Shown: positions 5,933-6,553 of the stretch, in pieces
Position numbering within the stretch: the first letter of the stretch is position 1
Layout: each line of letters starts with the position of its first letter
NCBI GenBank assembly: GCA_009778235.1
Contig: WRKE01000199.1
Location: 1 to 6,553, forward strand
Length of the DNA stretch: 6,553 nucleotides
Reading direction: 5' to 3'
DNA from: Pseudomonadota bacterium
GTDB taxonomy: Bacteria; Desulfobacterota; Desulfobulbia; Desulfobulbales; Desulfobulbaceae
Notes under the pieces: generated by a model
What the model saw: only the letters and a program-made list of their open reading frames with translations
What the model was told of the DNA's origin: nothing
Databases searched by the model: none
Translations under genes and position numbers: made by a program

Positions 5933-6433
5933 ATGGCAATCGAACGCAAAAGCGACGCGAAAACGGGCAGGATCAGACCCGCCCGCATGGGTGATGTCCG
6001 ACCCATTCATGCCCTGCTCACCACCTTTGCCAATAAGGGATTGATGCTGCCCCGCTCGATCAGCTCTCTGTACGACCACCTGCGCGATTTCATCGTCTAC
6101 GAGGAGGGTGGGACCGTGTATGGGATATGCGCCCTCCACATTTGCTGGGACGACCTGGCGGAAATCCGTTCGCTGGCCGTGGCCGAGGAACGGCAGCAAA
6201 GCGGCATCGGCGCCATGTTGGTCGAATCCTGCCTGGACGAGGCCAGGAGCCTGGAGATCAATCAGGTGTTCGTGCTCACCTACCAGGCTCCGTTTTTCCG
6301 CAAGTTCGGGTTTATGGACCGGGACAAGCAGGATTTGCCGCACAAGATCTGGAGTGATTGCATCCATTGCCCCAAATTTCCCGACTGCGACGAGGATGCC
6401 CTGATCCGTACGGGGCTTGCCGCCCGTCCATGA
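5933..6433 (+). CDS. argA: GNAT acetyltransferase of the short N-acetylglutamate synthase type
   Basis: The protein has 166 residues with a single GNAT fold. The opening I14-R-P-A-R-x-x-D-V is the usual first strand. E77-I-R-S-L-A-V begins motif A, and the acetyl-CoA pyrophosphate loop is Q88-Q-S-G-I-G93 (Q/R-x-x-G-x-G). V-F-V-L-T-Y ... F-F-R-K-F-G-F (112-127) is motif B. The tail carries W140-S-D-C-I-H-C-P-K-F-P-D-C, a Cys/Pro pattern I associate with the short stand-alone N-acetylglutamate synthases that lack the amino-acid-kinase domain of E. coli ArgA. If so, it makes N-acetylglutamate from glutamate and acetyl-CoA, the first step of arginine synthesis. Classic ArgA is inhibited by arginine through its kinase domain; that domain is absent here. 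The ribosome site is strong (AGGAGG at 5923-5928, four bases from the ATG). secA follows after 61 bases. Another GNAT substrate cannot be excluded. Confidence 0.78.
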   Translation: MAIERKSDAKTGRIRPARMGDVRPIHALLTTFANKGLMLPRSISSLYDHLRDFIVYEEGGTVYGICALHICWDDLAEIRSLAVAEERQQSGIGAMLVESCLDEARSLEINQVFVLTYQAPFFRKFGFMDRDKQDLPHKIWSDCIHCPKFPDCDEDALIRTGLAARP

Positions 6434-6494
6434 GCGACTTGCTCAGTTGTCGATCACTTCATAACAAAATCAGACCCTTAGTGGGAGAACCATA

Positions 6495-6553
6495 ATGGTT
6501 GGACAGGTCCTTGCCAAAATATTTGGCAGCAAGAACGACAGAATGATCAAGCA
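6495..6553 (+). CDS. secA: SecA preprotein translocase ATPase, N-terminal fragment (runs off the window)
   Basis: Only 19 codons and two bases are present. They read M-V-G-Q-V-L-A-K-I-F-G-S-K-N-D-R-M-I-K. The segment K-I-F-G-S-K-N-D-R is the familiar SecA N-terminus, which binds membrane and SecYEG. The full protein would be the ATP-driven motor for Sec export at the inner membrane. The start is supported by GGGAG at 6483-6487, seven bases before the ATG. The 61-base gap behind the GNAT gene holds no hairpin, so read-through from upstream is plausible. The call depends on a very short sequence but the match is distinctive. Confidence 0.85.
   Translation, partial: MVGQVLAKIFGSKNDRMIK

Noticed and set aside
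5522..6367. 281-residue open frame on the minus strand across the 4-TM and GNAT genes
   Set aside because: It spans two supported plus-strand genes and their spacer, has a composition typical of antisense GC-rich shadow frames, and shows no domain.
6439..6467. Promoter directly before secA (TTGCTC with TAACAA)
   Set aside because: Both boxes match only about half of the consensus at the right spacing, no better than expected by chance.

Overview
The window looks like ordinary chromosomal DNA from a GC-rich anaerobic deltaproteobacterium, most likely a sulfate reducer of the Desulfobulbus group. This rests on the style of the proteins and on the small Asp-containing dicluster ferredoxin typical of sulfate reducers. 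It is inference from pattern memory, not from a search. No mobile element, CRISPR array, tRNA or rRNA was seen. I found no convincing new multi-gene system, although several small conserved-looking proteins of unknown role are present.

Layout. The left part (1-1109) is read on the minus strand: a small CxC/CxxC protein at 768-1109, then a DUF2156-type protein (698 down to the left edge) whose C-terminus is cut off. A 277-base divergent intergenic region (1110-1386) follows. It holds a good sigma70-type promoter for the ferredoxin gene, a 12-bp perfect inverted repeat that overlaps the promoter's -35 box, and a weak candidate promoter for the minus-strand genes. The ferredoxin (1387-1572) is a single gene closed by a strong intrinsic terminator.

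From 1669 to the right edge all genes are on the plus strand and closely packed: a 4-TM protein (1669-2106), alanine racemase alr (2093-3217, overlapping the previous gene), arginyl-tRNA synthetase argS (3250-4899), a 136-base gap, a short single-TM protein (5036-5317, GTG start), a 4-TM protein (5314-5892, coupled through ATGA), a GNAT enzyme of the short N-acetylglutamate synthase type (5933-6433), and the first codons of secA (6495 onward).

Working together. The plus-strand run mixes housekeeping functions: D-alanine supply for peptidoglycan, Arg-tRNA charging, the first step of arginine synthesis and protein export. Small membrane proteins lie between them. The order suggests co-transcription more than one pathway, although argS and the N-acetylglutamate synthase both concern arginine.
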